Assembly: GCA_016714225.1 (NCBI GenBank)
Contig: JADJNS010000008.1
Location: 62,001-126,000 of the forward strand
DNA length: 64,000 bases
Reading direction: 5' to 3'
DNA from: Archangiaceae bacterium
GTDB lineage: Bacteria > Myxococcota > Myxococcia > Myxococcales > Myxococcaceae
Below, one piece after another: positions 52,576-61,748 of the stretch. Position numbers and translations under genes: made by a program. The notes beneath the pieces are model-generated. The model saw only the letters and a list, made by a program, of their open reading frames with translations, ran no database searches and was not told the DNA's origin. Positions within the stretch are counted from its first letter, which is position 1. Every line of letters begins with the position of its first letter.

Positions 52576-54144
52576 ATGGGCGCCACGCAGGCCCAGCCGC
52601 TCCTCGAAAACCGGCTGGACATCCACGATCGGAAGCAGTTCGAGCTGAAGCTCGAGTACCAGCCGAGCGGCGACGACCCCGACTCTGAGTACTACCTCGA
52701 CGCGTTCATCTTTCTGCCGTCGTCGTTGAACATGACGCAGGACACGTGGCCCCGCGACGACTTCTACGCCGACCTGCACAACTACGTGCGGCTCAAGACC
52801 CCCACGCTCTCGTTCGACGAGCTGCTGCGCAGCGAGCTGTCACCGCTGGCGCAGCTGGAGCAGCGGGTGGCGCTGGGCCTGCTCGGCCCCGAGTCAGAGG
52901 TGGTCTACGACGCCAAGATGCTGTCGTGCATCTTCCGCGGCGGCCTGCGCCGCTTCGCGAAGGGCATGCACGAGCGCTGCACCAGCCTGGCGGCGGGCAA
53001 AGAGGGCCCGGGCTCGAGCCACCCCGCCGAGCAAGAGCTCGATCAGCTCGCCGAGACCTCGGTGCAGTCGGTGAAAGACGTGCTGCGCCGTTACCGCGCC
53101 GCGGTGCGCGCGCTGATCGACAAGTACCCCCTCGACGAGAAGACGCGGGTCAGCATGCGCCTGGTCGACGAGTACCTCTCGCTCACCGTCGAGCAGTTCT
53201 TCCGCAAGACGGTGGTGCAGATGGACCAGATGCCCCGCACCGGAATCTACGCCGAGCTGCGCAAAGAGCTGATGTCGATGGTGATCGACGAAGAAGACTA
53301 CCGGCGCGAGAACCAGCTGCGCTCGATCATCAGCCCCACCGGCGACAACGAGGAGTACACGCACCGCATCGGCCTCTTGAAGAAGTTCTGCATGAACATT
53401 CTCTTCCTGAAGGTTCAGCGGTCGTCGGGCCGCCGCAACTGGGAAGAGGCGATCTTCGCCCTGGCCGCCGGCCTGGCGATGGCGTTCGCGACCGGGGTGG
53501 CGTTTCTGGCGCAGAGCCGGGTGCCGCAGGTGTCGCTCAACTTCGCGGTGATCCTCGTGGTCGGGTACATGTTCAAAGACCGCATCAAAGAGGGCGCCCG
53601 GCGAATTCTGTCGCTGTACATGAGCCGCTTTCTCCCCGACCGCACCACCCGCATCGTCGACCCGGTGACGCGCGAAGACGTGGGGGTGTGCCAGGAGAAG
53701 GTCGACTACGCCGGCGCGGTGAAGGTGCCCGAAGAGATCGTCCGCATGCGGCGCACCGACGACTTCATCGCGGTGGGCCTGGGCGAGGTCTCCGAGTCGG
53801 TGATCCGCTACCAGAAGAAGATCGTGCTCGACTCCGAGATGCTGCCCAGGCTGGGCGACGGCTTCGTCACCGGCGTCACCGACATCATTCGCCTCAACGT
53901 CGACCGCATGCTCCGCGACATGGACGACCCCGAGTCGGCGCTCGAATACGTCGACCTCGAAGACTTCACCGTCGGCAAGGTGAAGGCCGCGAAGAGCTAC
54001 CAGGTCGATCTCGCCTTCCGCTTCACCGTCGACGACGGAGACCACCGCAGCTCGAAGTTTCAGCTGGTGCGCCTGGTGCTCGATCGCAACGGCATCAAGC
54101 GCATGCTGCGCTTCGACGCCCCCCGGCCCGTGGTTCCGGTGTAA
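52576..54144 (+). CDS. Conserved-looking membrane protein of unknown function
   Basis: A 522-residue protein with no signal peptide. The N-terminal 285 residues are charged and mostly helical (for example KLEYQPSGDDPDSEYYLDAF and EKTRVSMRLVDEYLSLTVEQ). Two adjacent membrane segments lie at about 291-312 and 317-333 (EAIFALAAGLAMAFATGVAF and VSLNFAVILVVGYMF). The C-terminal 190 residues return to the cytoplasmic side and are rich in beta strands. I recognise no enzyme motif. TAGAAT at 52558-52563 is a likely -10. It diverges from the TPR-phosphatase pair, so it may share a role with it, but that is a guess. Confidence 0.65.
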   Translation: MGATQAQPLLENRLDIHDRKQFELKLEYQPSGDDPDSEYYLDAFIFLPSSLNMTQDTWPRDDFYADLHNYVRLKTPTLSFDELLRSELSPLAQLEQRVALGLLGPESEVVYDAKMLSCIFRGGLRRFAKGMHERCTSLAAGKEGPGSSHPAEQELDQLAETSVQSVKDVLRRYRAAVRALIDKYPLDEKTRVSMRLVDEYLSLTVEQFFRKTVVQMDQMPRTGIYAELRKELMSMVIDEEDYRRENQLRSIISPTGDNEEYTHRIGLLKKFCMNILFLKVQRSSGRRNWEEAIFALAAGLAMAFATGVAFLAQSRVPQVSLNFAVILVVGYMFKDRIKEGARRILSLYMSRFLPDRTTRIVDPVTREDVGVCQEKVDYAGAVKVPEEIVRMRRTDDFIAVGLGEVSESVIRYQKKIVLDSEMLPRLGDGFVTGVTDIIRLNVDRMLRDMDDPESALEYVDLEDFTVGKVKAAKSYQVDLAFRFTVDDGDHRSSKFQLVRLVLDRNGIKRMLRFDAPRPVVPV

Positions 54145-54173
54145 GGCGGGCCCCTTCTAGAAAGTCACCGCTC

Positions 54174-54908
54174 ATGGATCACGCTCATCGCATCAAGTCA
54201 GACTGGCCCCACTCGCTGCGCGCGGTGCTGGCCGAGGCGAAGAAGGTCGGCGCCAAAGGGGTGCTGGCCTTCGACCTCGACTCGACCGTCTTCGACAACC
54301 GCCCGCGGCAGTCGCGCATCGTGCGCGAGTTCGGCCTGGCCCGTGGCTTCGCCGCGCTGCAGCGCTGCGACGTCAGCCACTGGGTCTCGGGGTGGGACCT
54401 CAAGGCCGCGATGATCGCCTGCGGCCTGACGCCCACCGAGGCCGAGGCGGTCTACAAAGACGCCAAGGCCTTCTGGAGCGACCGCTTCTTCACCTCCGAG
54501 TACTGCGTCGACGACGTCGAGGTGCCCGGGGCGGGTGAGTTTCTCGCCGCCTGCGTGAAGACCGGAGTGCAGCTGGCGTACGTCACCGGTCGCCACGAAG
54601 AGATGCGCGCCGGCACGGTGGCCTGCCTGAAGAAGTGCGCCATGCCGCTGCCGGGCGGCAACGTGCACCTGGTGATGAAGCCCACCCTCAAAGAGAGCGA
54701 CGACACGTGGAAGCGCGTCGCCCACCAGCGCATCGAGGGCATGGGGCAGCTGATCGCGGCATTCGACAACGAGCCCACCCACGCCAACGACTATGCCTCG
54801 CGCTTCCCCAGCGCGGTGGTGGTGCACCTGGCGACGGATCACTCGGGGCGCGCGGTCGAGCTGCTCGAGCGGGTGGTCAGCGTGCCGGACTTCCGACTGC
54901 CCCCTTAG
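54174..54908 (+). CDS. HAD-superfamily phosphatase
   Basis: The 244-residue protein has the haloacid dehalogenase motifs in order: motif I LAFDLDSTVFDNRPR with the nucleophile Asp, motif II LAYVTGRHEEMR, motif III Lys in VMKPTLKESDDTWK, and motif IV AAFDNEPTHAND. The subclass with a Thr/Gly after the threonine of motif II and an alpha-helical cap between motifs I and II (about 40-115) fits acid-phosphatase or nucleotidase-like members. There is no signal peptide, so it acts in the cytoplasm. The substrate is unknown. It lies 29 bases after the unknown membrane protein gene and may be co-transcribed; its stop overlaps that of the convergent YfiM-like gene by three bases. Confidence 0.8.
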   Translation: MDHAHRIKSDWPHSLRAVLAEAKKVGAKGVLAFDLDSTVFDNRPRQSRIVREFGLARGFAALQRCDVSHWVSGWDLKAAMIACGLTPTEAEAVYKDAKAFWSDRFFTSEYCVDDVEVPGAGEFLAACVKTGVQLAYVTGRHEEMRAGTVACLKKCAMPLPGGNVHLVMKPTLKESDDTWKRVAHQRIEGMGQLIAAFDNEPTHANDYASRFPSAVVVHLATDHSGRAVELLERVVSVPDFRLPP

Positions 54909-55228
54909 CTGAACACCAGCCAGTCGACGAGCCAGGCCGTGAAGGCGCCCACCGCGGTGCCGAGCAGGTCCCAGGTCAGGTCGAGCGGCGAGGGGTCTCC
55001 GAACCCCTGCAGGTCGTAGAGCTCTTTGGCCACGCCGGCGAAGATCGACAGGCCGACCGCGGTGGCCAGCTTCACCTCGACCGGTTGGTGAAGCAGCGCC
55101 GCGGCGGCGTAGGCCGCCGCCGAGAGCCCCACGCTGACCGAGAAGTGCAGCGCCTTGTCGGGGGCGAAGGGGCGGTCGTCTTCGGCGCAGGCCACGCTCG
55201 AGGCGAGCAGCACCAGCAGGGCCAGCAC
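54905..55228 (-). CDS. YfiM/DUF2279-like membrane protein
   Basis: The C-terminal 85 residues have the pattern of the YfiM (DUF2279) family, related to VanZ: PDKALHFSVSVGLSAAAYA, GVAKELYDLQGFGDPSPLDL and TWDLLGTAVGAFTAWLV. This gives two or three membrane helices with conserved Asp-Lys-x-x-His and Lys-Glu-x-Tyr-Asp. The start is uncertain: the open frame goes to 55582, but the GTG at 55228 would give a signal-like N-terminus (LALLVLLASSVACAEDDRPF) and 107 residues, the normal size. The function of the family is not known. It ends against the HAD gene, convergent, with a three-base overlap. Confidence 0.65.
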   Translation of the reverse strand: MLALLVLLASSVACAEDDRPFAPDKALHFSVSVGLSAAAYAAAALLHQPVEVKLATAVGLSIFAGVAKELYDLQGFGDPSPLDLTWDLLGTAVGAFTAWLVDWLVFS

Positions 55229-55915
55229 CCGCGGCGGCTTTGCGTGGCCGGCGGGGCGGGGGCGGGCACCCCAGCGACCCTGGTGCGACGTGGGCCCGTC
55301 ATTCGGCGACTCGCGGGCGTGGGACAGGTGGTTTTTCTCGCCGCTCGTGCCGCTTCGGCGCGAGCGCGAAGGTTCAATGCGCAGCAACGCCGTGCGAATC
55401 AACGCCCGTGGGCACCACGTTGAGCTCGGTCGGCCAGCTTCTGGCGACGTGGGAGTGTCCAGGACCAAAGGGTGAACCTTAATACTCCCAGTCCGACTCG
55501 AGCGACGCGTGGCGCGCGGCACGCTGGTCGTGGCCACGCGTGCGGCGCTGAAAGAGCCGCTCAACTTCACCGTCGCAGACACCAGCGGCGCTCACGCAAC
55601 GCCCAGTTCGTGCAACTCCGGGGACAGCTGAATCTCGCTCGGCCCGACTCGCGTCAGCGGTCGAGCGGGCACCAGCGTCGGGCCGTGCCTGCCGTGCCCT
55701 CATTCGCTGTCAGGCACGCACGTGCGCAGCAAGGAGCTGCCCGCAGCGAGGAGGCGCCACCTCACCCGCCCGACGTCGCCCGAGCGCGGTCGCCCGTCGA
55801 AAGCGCTGCCGAGGACGCGCGGTCGTACCATCGCAGCGCGAAGGGATAGCCGCCCGTGCGAGGTCGACGAACGGCGCGAGGCCGTCAGCGCCCACGAGCA
55901 CCGACCCACCCAGGC
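55229..55915. other. Long gene-poor stretch with a possible coding remnant
   Basis: These 687 bases hold no gene I can support. The only part with the codon pattern of this genome is 55509-55631 on the plus strand: a GTG-started 40-codon frame whose product starts VARGTLVVATRAALKEPLNF and ends in TGA, with no ribosome site. It could be the end of a decayed gene. The rest has no long repeat or hairpin that I could find. Confidence 0.3.
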
Positions 55916-58276
55916 TCAGCGCGTCCGACGCACCCAGGCGCGACGCCGCGCGAGCCAAGCCCCCAGCGCGAGCACCAGCAGCTCGCCGGGCCCGCCGGTG
56001 CAGCCGCAGCCGTTGTTGGGCATCACGAGCGGGTCCTGGCAGGTGAAGCGGGCGGGCATGCCGTCGACGCTGCGGCAGACCTGGCCGGTCGAGCAGGGGT
56101 TCACGTCGGCGTTGGGGTCGCACAGCTCGCTGTTCGAGCGGCAGGTGGCGGTGCCGTCGTTGTTCGAGATGCAGGTCTTGCCGGTGGCGCACGTGCCGGT
56201 CGAGGTGCAGTCGTCGGGGTTGGAGCCGCTGCCGCCGCCGGTGCCGGGGTTGTCGATGGGCTGGCAGACGTAGGTCGAGCTGGTGCCGCTCAGCAGCTTG
56301 CACTCGGTGAGAATCGGGCAGCTCGACGGGTTGCTCAGCGTGCACTCGCCGGCGCACACCCCGCCCAGGCAGTAGAGGCGGTCACCGCAGGCCGCGATGG
56401 GGTTCGCGCCGCAGGTCTGGCCCGCCCCGCGAACCTGGTCGTCGCAGGCGCAGAGGTTGACGCCGTTGCCGACGTCGACGCAGGTGGCGTCGCACGGCCC
56501 GTTCTTCACGGCAGTGTTGCAGGTGGTGTAGCAGCGGCCCTGGTAGCAGCTGGCGCCCGGCGCGCAGGTGAGGCCGCTGCACGCGGCGCAGCGCGCGCCG
56601 GCGGTGTCGGCCACGCAGACCGCGGTGCCCGAGACGCTCTGGCAGACCTGGCCGGCGGGGCAGCTCGAGGTGTTGCCCACCACGCAGGTGCGCTTGCAGG
56701 TGCCGCCCGAGCAGACCAGACCGGTGCGGCAGGCGGCGACTCCGCTGCCGCCGCACGACTCGCCCTCGTTGCGCTCTTCGCCGGGGCACGCGCACAGCCC
56801 GGTGTTCGAGCCGGTCGGCTGGCAGGCGGTGCAGCTGCCCGGAGCCTGCGGGTTGCACGACACGTGGCACTTGCCGCCGATGCAGGTGTTGCCGTTCAGG
56901 CAGGTCGTGCCGACGCCGCACGCCATGCACAGGTCGGCGCCGCCCTGCGGGTAGCAGATCGAGTCGGTGGTCTGGTTGACCGGCTGGCACGCCTCTCCGC
57001 TCACGCAGGTGGCGTTCGGGCAGGCCTTGCAGGCGCCGGTCTGACCCATGCCGCCGCAGCACTTGCGGCAGTTCGCCGCCGACGAGGTGCCGATGCAGAT
57101 GAGGCAGCTCTTGCAGTGGCCCGAGAGCTCGCAGCGATCACCTTCGTTGCCGGTCGCCTCGCAGGTGGTGTTGTTGCAGCCGAAGCCGGGAGTCGTGCCG
57201 CAGGTGCTGCCGTTGCACTGGCCGGGGCAGAACACCGCGCCCTGCGAGTTGGGCGTGGGCGCGCAGATGCAGCTGGCGCTGCCGGTGCCGCAGCTGCCGG
57301 CGGTGGCGACGTCGAGGCACGACGAGCCGCTGGGGCAGGGCGCCGAGGTCGAGCAGGGGTTGGTGCACCAGTTGTGGCCGAAGCCGTCGGTGAGGCAGTT
57401 GCCGGCGGTGCAGCTCGCGCCGTCGACGCAGAACTTGCAGTAGTCGGCCGAGGCGGTGGGCTGCAGGCAGGCCTTGCCGGTGTCGGCGTTCTGGCAGGTG
57501 AGCGGCGCGACCGAGGTGCAGGCCATGGCGTTGCTGGTGCAGTCGACGGTGCAGATCTTCCCGGTGGTCGAGCCGGCCTTGGTGCGGCACACCAGGCCCG
57601 TCACGCACTGCGTCTGCGCGGTGCACGGAGACCCCTGGGCGCCCATGCCCATGCCGCCGCTGGGGTAGACGCCGCAGATGTCGTTGACGTCGGTGGTGGT
57701 GAGGGTGCGCTTGGCGACGCCCATGCTGACGGTGGGGAACATCACCGACGCGCTCACGTTGGTGGTGTGATCGAGCCCCGCGAAGTGCCCGGCCTCGTGC
57801 AGCACCACGCTCTCGTAGTCGAAGGTGCTGGCCGACTGGGTGTTGGACCACGAGACGTTGTTGTTCAGCTCCATGTCGGCGTCGATGATCTCGCCGGTGT
57901 TCGGAAAGTAGAGCGTGGTGGTCAGCCCGAGGGTGGTGCTGCTGTAGCGCCACTCGGTGCCGCCCAGCCAGATGACGTGGTTGATGCTGTCGTTGCCGTT
58001 CTGCGCGGTGTGATCGGCGGGAGCGCTGAAGGTGCCGTCGTAAGTCGACCGCCACGAGGTGCACGCCACGCGCGTCGAGGTCCAGTTGGTGAAGGCCTCT
58101 TGCACCCGCGGCAGCACCTGCGCGGTGAAGGTGTTGGCCGCCATGCCCTTGATGCTGGTGTGGGCGAAGACCTTGTACTTGACCGGAATGTTGGCGGGGA
58201 ACCACTTGTGCCCGCTGGGCACCGCGAGCGCGAACGAGGCGCTCAAGAACAGCGCGACCGCGGCGAGGCGCTTCAT
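55916..58276 (-). CDS. Secreted matrixin-like metalloprotease with Cys-rich repeats and MYXO-CTERM tail
   Basis: The ATG at 58276 gives a signal peptide (LAAVALFLSASFALA). The catalytic domain (about 20-215) has the metzincin zinc motif HEAGHFAGLDH (residues 160-170) and a downstream Met in SASVMFP that could be the Met-turn. About 520 residues follow with many EGF-like or PSI-like disulfide modules (for example GSPCTAQTQCVTGLVC, CTVDCTSNAMAC). The C-terminus NNGCGCTGGPGELLVLALGA, then WLARRRAWVRR, is a MYXO-CTERM sorting signal: Cys pair, membrane segment, Arg cluster. The protease is thus expected to be anchored at the cell surface. The length is 786 residues. Its start overlaps the stop of the small gene upstream (ATGA). 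Confidence 0.85.
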   Translation of the reverse strand: MKRLAAVALFLSASFALAVPSGHKWFPANIPVKYKVFAHTSIKGMAANTFTAQVLPRVQEAFTNWTSTRVACTSWRSTYDGTFSAPADHTAQNGNDSINHVIWLGGTEWRYSSTTLGLTTTLYFPNTGEIIDADMELNNNVSWSNTQSASTFDYESVVLHEAGHFAGLDHTTNVSASVMFPTVSMGVAKRTLTTTDVNDICGVYPSGGMGMGAQGSPCTAQTQCVTGLVCRTKAGSTTGKICTVDCTSNAMACTSVAPLTCQNADTGKACLQPTASADYCKFCVDGASCTAGNCLTDGFGHNWCTNPCSTSAPCPSGSSCLDVATAGSCGTGSASCICAPTPNSQGAVFCPGQCNGSTCGTTPGFGCNNTTCEATGNEGDRCELSGHCKSCLICIGTSSAANCRKCCGGMGQTGACKACPNATCVSGEACQPVNQTTDSICYPQGGADLCMACGVGTTCLNGNTCIGGKCHVSCNPQAPGSCTACQPTGSNTGLCACPGEERNEGESCGGSGVAACRTGLVCSGGTCKRTCVVGNTSSCPAGQVCQSVSGTAVCVADTAGARCAACSGLTCAPGASCYQGRCYTTCNTAVKNGPCDATCVDVGNGVNLCACDDQVRGAGQTCGANPIAACGDRLYCLGGVCAGECTLSNPSSCPILTECKLLSGTSSTYVCQPIDNPGTGGGSGSNPDDCTSTGTCATGKTCISNNDGTATCRSNSELCDPNADVNPCSTGQVCRSVDGMPARFTCQDPLVMPNNGCGCTGGPGELLVLALGAWLARRRAWVRRTR

Positions 58277-58836
58277 CGCGCCACCGCCTTGCGAATGCGG
58301 GCGAGAAAGTCTTCGGGCATGCCCAGGTCTTCGGGGCGGTCGACGGTCTGGTACTTCGGAGCGCCGGGGCTGCGGTCGTAGAACGCGATGCCGCGCAGGT
58401 CTCTCATCGCGCGCAGCTCGCCGAAGGCGTTCTTGGCGAAGGTGACCTTGCCCAGCGACAGGCCGGCGACCAGCCACACGTTCGGCGCGTCGGCGGCGGG
58501 CTCGAGGAAGAGCAGGGTGTCTTCACCGGGTGTGAACTTCGGGCTGCCCGAGACCCTGGCGCCCACGTTGCCGACGATGCCGCCCGGGCTGCGCACCATC
58601 AGCGTCGCGCCGGGCGCCACCTTGCCCTTGAGCACCGCAGAGACCTGCAGCTCAGAGAAGGTCTCGATTGTGGTGTGGCCCTCGTTCCACGCCGCCTGCA
58701 CCTGGCCGACGGTGGCGCGCACCACCAGCGGAGAGGTCTGCGCGAGCTGTTCGTAGTTCTGGGCGATGACCACGGTCGCCGCGGCAGGCAGGGCGAGGAG
58801 CAGCCCGGCGAGTGCCCATCGGGTCAGACGCTTCAT
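58273..58836 (-). CDS. Secreted protein coupled to the matrixin gene
   Basis: A 187-residue protein from the ATG at 58836, with AGGAG upstream. It has a signal peptide (LAGLLLALPAAATVVIA) and one beta-rich domain (about 30-150) with SPLVVRATVGQVQAAW, LQVSAVLKGKVAPGATLMV and EDTLLFLEP. The phrase VLKG-x-x-x-PG, then a Gly-Gly loop, is a pattern I know from secreted proteins of unknown function that sit next to matrixins. The four-base overlap with the protease start indicates co-translation, so it could be an inhibitor, a chaperone or a substrate-binding partner of the protease. No Cys-based anchor. Confidence 0.65.
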   Translation of the reverse strand: MKRLTRWALAGLLLALPAAATVVIAQNYEQLAQTSPLVVRATVGQVQAAWNEGHTTIETFSELQVSAVLKGKVAPGATLMVRSPGGIVGNVGARVSGSPKFTPGEDTLLFLEPAADAPNVWLVAGLSLGKVTFAKNAFGELRAMRDLRGIAFYDRSPGAPKYQTVDRPEDLGMPEDFLARIRKAVAR

Positions 58837-58882
58837 GTACGAAAGCTCCTGCAATGCGGACCGGCCACAGCCGACTCTACAT

Positions 58883-58888
58883 TACAAT
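58883..58888 (+). promoter_or_regulatory. Candidate -10 element of the DsrE-like gene
   Basis: TACAAT (five of six matches) ends nine bases before the ATG at 58898, again giving an almost leaderless message. No strong -35 is visible (GACCGG or ACCGGC at the right distance). A second ATG at 58887 overlaps it but is in another frame. Confidence 0.4.
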
Positions 58889-58897
58889 GGCGCTCCG

Positions 58898-59290
58898 ATG
58901 GCTGGGCGGGTGGTCTTCTTCGTGTCTGTGGCGAACTATGAGCCGGCCTACCAGGCGGCATCGCTGGGCATTACCGCCACTGCGATGGGCGACGACGTGT
59001 ACCTGGTGTTCGCGTTCGATGCGCTGCGGGCGCTGCTCCGCGACGTCTGGGGCAAGCCGCACACCGAGCGCGAGGCGGCCGAGAGCGCGCGGGCCGAGGG
59101 GCTCGGGGTGCCGACGCCGCTGCGCATGTTGAGCGAGGCCCGCGCGATGGGCGCCAAGGTGCTGGTCTGCGACACCACGCTCAAGCTGTGCGGGCTGGTC
59201 GCCGCCGACGTGCAGGGGAAGATCGACGAGGTGATGGGCCTGGCGTCGATCTGGCGCCTCACCCAAGAGGCGCGCACCCTGACGTTCTGA
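58898..59290 (+). CDS. DsrE/DsrF-like family protein
   Basis: The 130-residue product has the single Rossmann-like alpha/beta fold of DsrE-type proteins: VVFFVSVANYEPAYQAASLG at the start, then AMGDDVYLVFAFDALRALL, and AMGAKVLVCDTTLKLCGL with a Cys at the place of the conserved reactive Cys of DsrE/TusD-like sulfur carriers. The family includes sulfur transferases and proteins of unknown role. There is no signal peptide. Divergent from the matrixin operon with about 60 bases between. The start is the second nearby ATG, chosen by frame. Confidence 0.6.
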   Translation: MAGRVVFFVSVANYEPAYQAASLGITATAMGDDVYLVFAFDALRALLRDVWGKPHTEREAAESARAEGLGVPTPLRMLSEARAMGAKVLVCDTTLKLCGLVAADVQGKIDEVMGLASIWRLTQEARTLTF

Positions 59291-59304
59291 TTCTTTCGCG
59301 GCTC

Positions 59305-60321
59305 TCAGTCGTGAAACTTCTTCACCACCACGTTCACGTCGACGGTGTTCTGCGGAATGTGCGGGTCGCTGTGCGTGCTGGTGAACTGAATCGCGTTGTT
59401 CTCGGGCATGCCGGCGAGGTTCAGGTCGGGAGTCACCGGCTGACCGGGCTGGTAGTCGTAGTTCGAGTTGATGACGTTGACGTCGGCGCCGATGCCCGAG
59501 CCGATCTGCGGGTTCCAGAACCAGGCTCCGCTGTACACGGTCAGGCTGCTCACCGGGGCCTCGAGCTCGGCGGCCATCGCCTGGGCGGTGGCGCCGATGG
59601 CTGCGGCGGTGAGCCCGGGCTCTTCGACGTCGAGCATGCCGGTGCTCTTGTGCGGGTTGTTCGTCTCGGCGTCGTACCGCTCGACGGTGTCGGCGAAGAC
59701 CTTGCCCGTGGCGGCGGGGTCGGCGCCCGGCTCGAGGTAGACGTAGCCGGTCGGAGTGATGCCGGCGGCGACGGCGGCGTGCCAGTACTCTTCGCCGCGG
59801 TCGGCGATCTCGGTGCCGTCGGTGACCTTGATGACGATCTGCTTCACGCCCGCCTGCGCCAGGCCCTGGAAGTCGACGTCTCCCTGCCACTTGGAGATGT
59901 CGTAGTACTGCGCGCCCACGTCGAGGGTGGCGAGCTGGTTGTGGCGCTGGTTCGCCTCGGCGGCGGCCTTCGCGGCAGCGTCTGCCTGGGCCTTGGCCGC
60001 GGCGTCAGCCTGCGCCTTGGCGTCGGCGGCTGCTTTCGCCTCGGCGGCGATCTGCTTCTGGGTCTTGATGACGCCCGTGGTGAAGAGGTCGCGAAGCGGG
60101 TCGCCGAGCAACGGCGAGTCGTGGTCGAGCACCACCACGTGCGAGCTCGGCGCGGGAGGCGGCGTCGCGGGCTGGGCCTGCTGAGCAGCACCGCCGCCGG
60201 TCATGGCCATTGCGCCTCCCGCGAGGGTTGCTCCGGCGGCGACGGTCACCCGACGCAGGCGATGGTGGTTCACTGGGGGAGACGACGTGGGGGCACGTCG
60301 AGACGCGAGCAGCTTTTTCAC
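59305..60321 (-). CDS. GH25-family lysozyme (muramidase)
   Basis: GH25 enzymes cut the beta-1,4 bond between N-acetylmuramic acid and N-acetylglucosamine in peptidoglycan. The GTG at 60321 has GGAG eight bases upstream and gives 338 residues with a basic N-terminus and a hydrophobic segment (VTVAAGATLAGGAMAMTGGG). An Ala/Lys/Gln-rich helical stretch follows (about 95-135), then the GH25 domain with YDISKWQGDVDF, KQIVIKVTDGTE, GYVYLEPGADPAATG, GMLDVEEPGL and SSLTVYSGAWFW. The DxE pair in LDVEEP matches the active-site strand. It could be used in predation or cell-wall turnover. The C-terminal tail is short and unassigned. Confidence 0.85.
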   Translation of the reverse strand: MKKLLASRRAPTSSPPVNHHRLRRVTVAAGATLAGGAMAMTGGGAAQQAQPATPPPAPSSHVVVLDHDSPLLGDPLRDLFTTGVIKTQKQIAAEAKAAADAKAQADAAAKAQADAAAKAAAEANQRHNQLATLDVGAQYYDISKWQGDVDFQGLAQAGVKQIVIKVTDGTEIADRGEEYWHAAVAAGITPTGYVYLEPGADPAATGKVFADTVERYDAETNNPHKSTGMLDVEEPGLTAAAIGATAQAMAAELEAPVSSLTVYSGAWFWNPQIGSGIGADVNVINSNYDYQPGQPVTPDLNLAGMPENNAIQFTSTHSDPHIPQNTVDVNVVVKKFHD

Positions 60322-60505
60322 GGTGGGCACTCCGAGCAGAGGTGGGCAGCCTGCTGCTGGAATCATCGGCCCCGTGGCGGCGGCCGTTTCTCCCGCCGTT
60401 CGAGCGGCCGGTCACAAAATCGCCGCGCACCTTTGCGCGCGACACCGCGAGGGCCCGGGTGGGGCTTCGCAGGCTCTCACGATTTGAGATGGGGGAAACC
60501 GAGGG

Positions 60506-61723
60506 TCAGAGCGACTGCACGATGCGAATCTCGACCTTCACCGGGTTCTGGGTGTTCGAGTTCTGCAGCTTGGTGCAGAGGGCGCCCTTCATCACGATCT
60601 GCGCGCCTTCCAGCGCCCAGGTGTCGTTGCCCGACTGCTTCGGCTCACCGTCGATGATGACCGAGACGAGATCCGAGCTCGAGGGAACGGCTTCGAGGGT
60701 GTACCTGCAGATCGAGTCGCCGCTGAGGCCTGCGCTGATCTGTGCAAGTGCCGCCACGAGTTCCGCTTGGTTCGCTGCCGAATAGAACGCGGTCTGGCAG
60801 ACCCCGCTGGCGGTGTCGCACATGCCACCAGTACCGCACTCGGCGTTGGTGCCCATCGGGCACGTCCGCTGGAAGCCGCCAGCGATGGCCATGGCGTTGA
60901 GCACCTCGAAGCCTGGCCCGCCGCCGAAGTCGCTGCCGAATCCGACCACGATGGTGCGAATGCCGCGGGTCCGGAGGTCTTTCACCGCCTGCACAGAGCC
61001 ATCGAGGTCGAGGCAGCCGCGAATGCAGAAGTTCTGATCATTGGACGACATCATCGTGGCGCACTGACCCGCAGCGAGGGTGCAGCGGCAGACGCCCGAA
61101 CCCGAGAGACAGGTGTTGGGGTTGTTGGGGTTGCAGTTCGGCAGACCGTCCGTGAGAAGAAGCACGAAGTCTTCGCGCAGCGGGTCGCTGAGCTCTTTCA
61201 CGGTGCCCGTGAAGGCCAACGAGGCGCCGGTCGGAGTACCGCCGGTCGGCGTGGTCATCGACCCCTGAATCTGGCTGTTGATCGAGCTGGCCCACGACTG
61301 AAGGTCGGCGTCGTTGTCGCTCGCCGGGTTGATCGCCGTGAGCAACTGGCCGCTACCCGCGGGAGTGCACGCCGAGTCGGCGGGGAAAATGGTCAGGCCC
61401 ATGCGCGCGACATTGCCGTTGTTGTTGAGGAACGTGTTCATCGCCTGGCGCATCTGACCGATGCGCGTGGGGCAGCTGCCCTCGTTGCAGTTGGGGTAGA
61501 CGCACGACGCGCAGCTGCCGACCGGGTTGATCGGGTTGCCCATCGAGCCCGACTTATCGAGCAGGATCATGAGGTCGGGCTTGAGCTGCATCGCCGTGAC
61601 GTTCTTGGTCTGCGTCGTCTGCGCGATCGCGAGCGGAGTGACCGGCTCGAAGTCGTACGTCTGGCAACTGGCCGCGACCACCACGACCACCAACGAGAGG
61701 ACCGTCTTAAGGGCAGCGCTCAT
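60506..61723 (-). CDS. vWA-domain lipoprotein
   Basis: The ATG has GGAGAGG a few bases upstream. The lipoprotein signal is LKTVLSLVVVVVAASC. The vWA domain (about 45-290) has DLMILLDKSGSMGNPINP at the metal site, then GLTIFPADSAC, TGGTPTGASLAF and EDFVLLLTDGLPNCNPN, which supply the other metal-site residues. Several Cys pairs are inserted into its loops (CASCVYPNCNEGSC). The protein has 405 residues. vWA lipoproteins of this kind are frequent in myxobacteria and are thought to bind proteins at the cell surface. It follows the MopE-like gene by 25 bases on the same strand. Confidence 0.8.
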   Translation of the reverse strand: MSAALKTVLSLVVVVVAASCQTYDFEPVTPLAIAQTTQTKNVTAMQLKPDLMILLDKSGSMGNPINPVGSCASCVYPNCNEGSCPTRIGQMRQAMNTFLNNNGNVARMGLTIFPADSACTPAGSGQLLTAINPASDNDADLQSWASSINSQIQGSMTTPTGGTPTGASLAFTGTVKELSDPLREDFVLLLTDGLPNCNPNNPNTCLSGSGVCRCTLAAGQCATMMSSNDQNFCIRGCLDLDGSVQAVKDLRTRGIRTIVVGFGSDFGGGPGFEVLNAMAIAGGFQRTCPMGTNAECGTGGMCDTASGVCQTAFYSAANQAELVAALAQISAGLSGDSICRYTLEAVPSSSDLVSVIIDGEPKQSGNDTWALEGAQIVMKGALCTKLQNSNTQNPVKVEIRIVQSL

Positions 61724-61748
61724 GACCTCTCCAGTCTAACGCCGAAAC

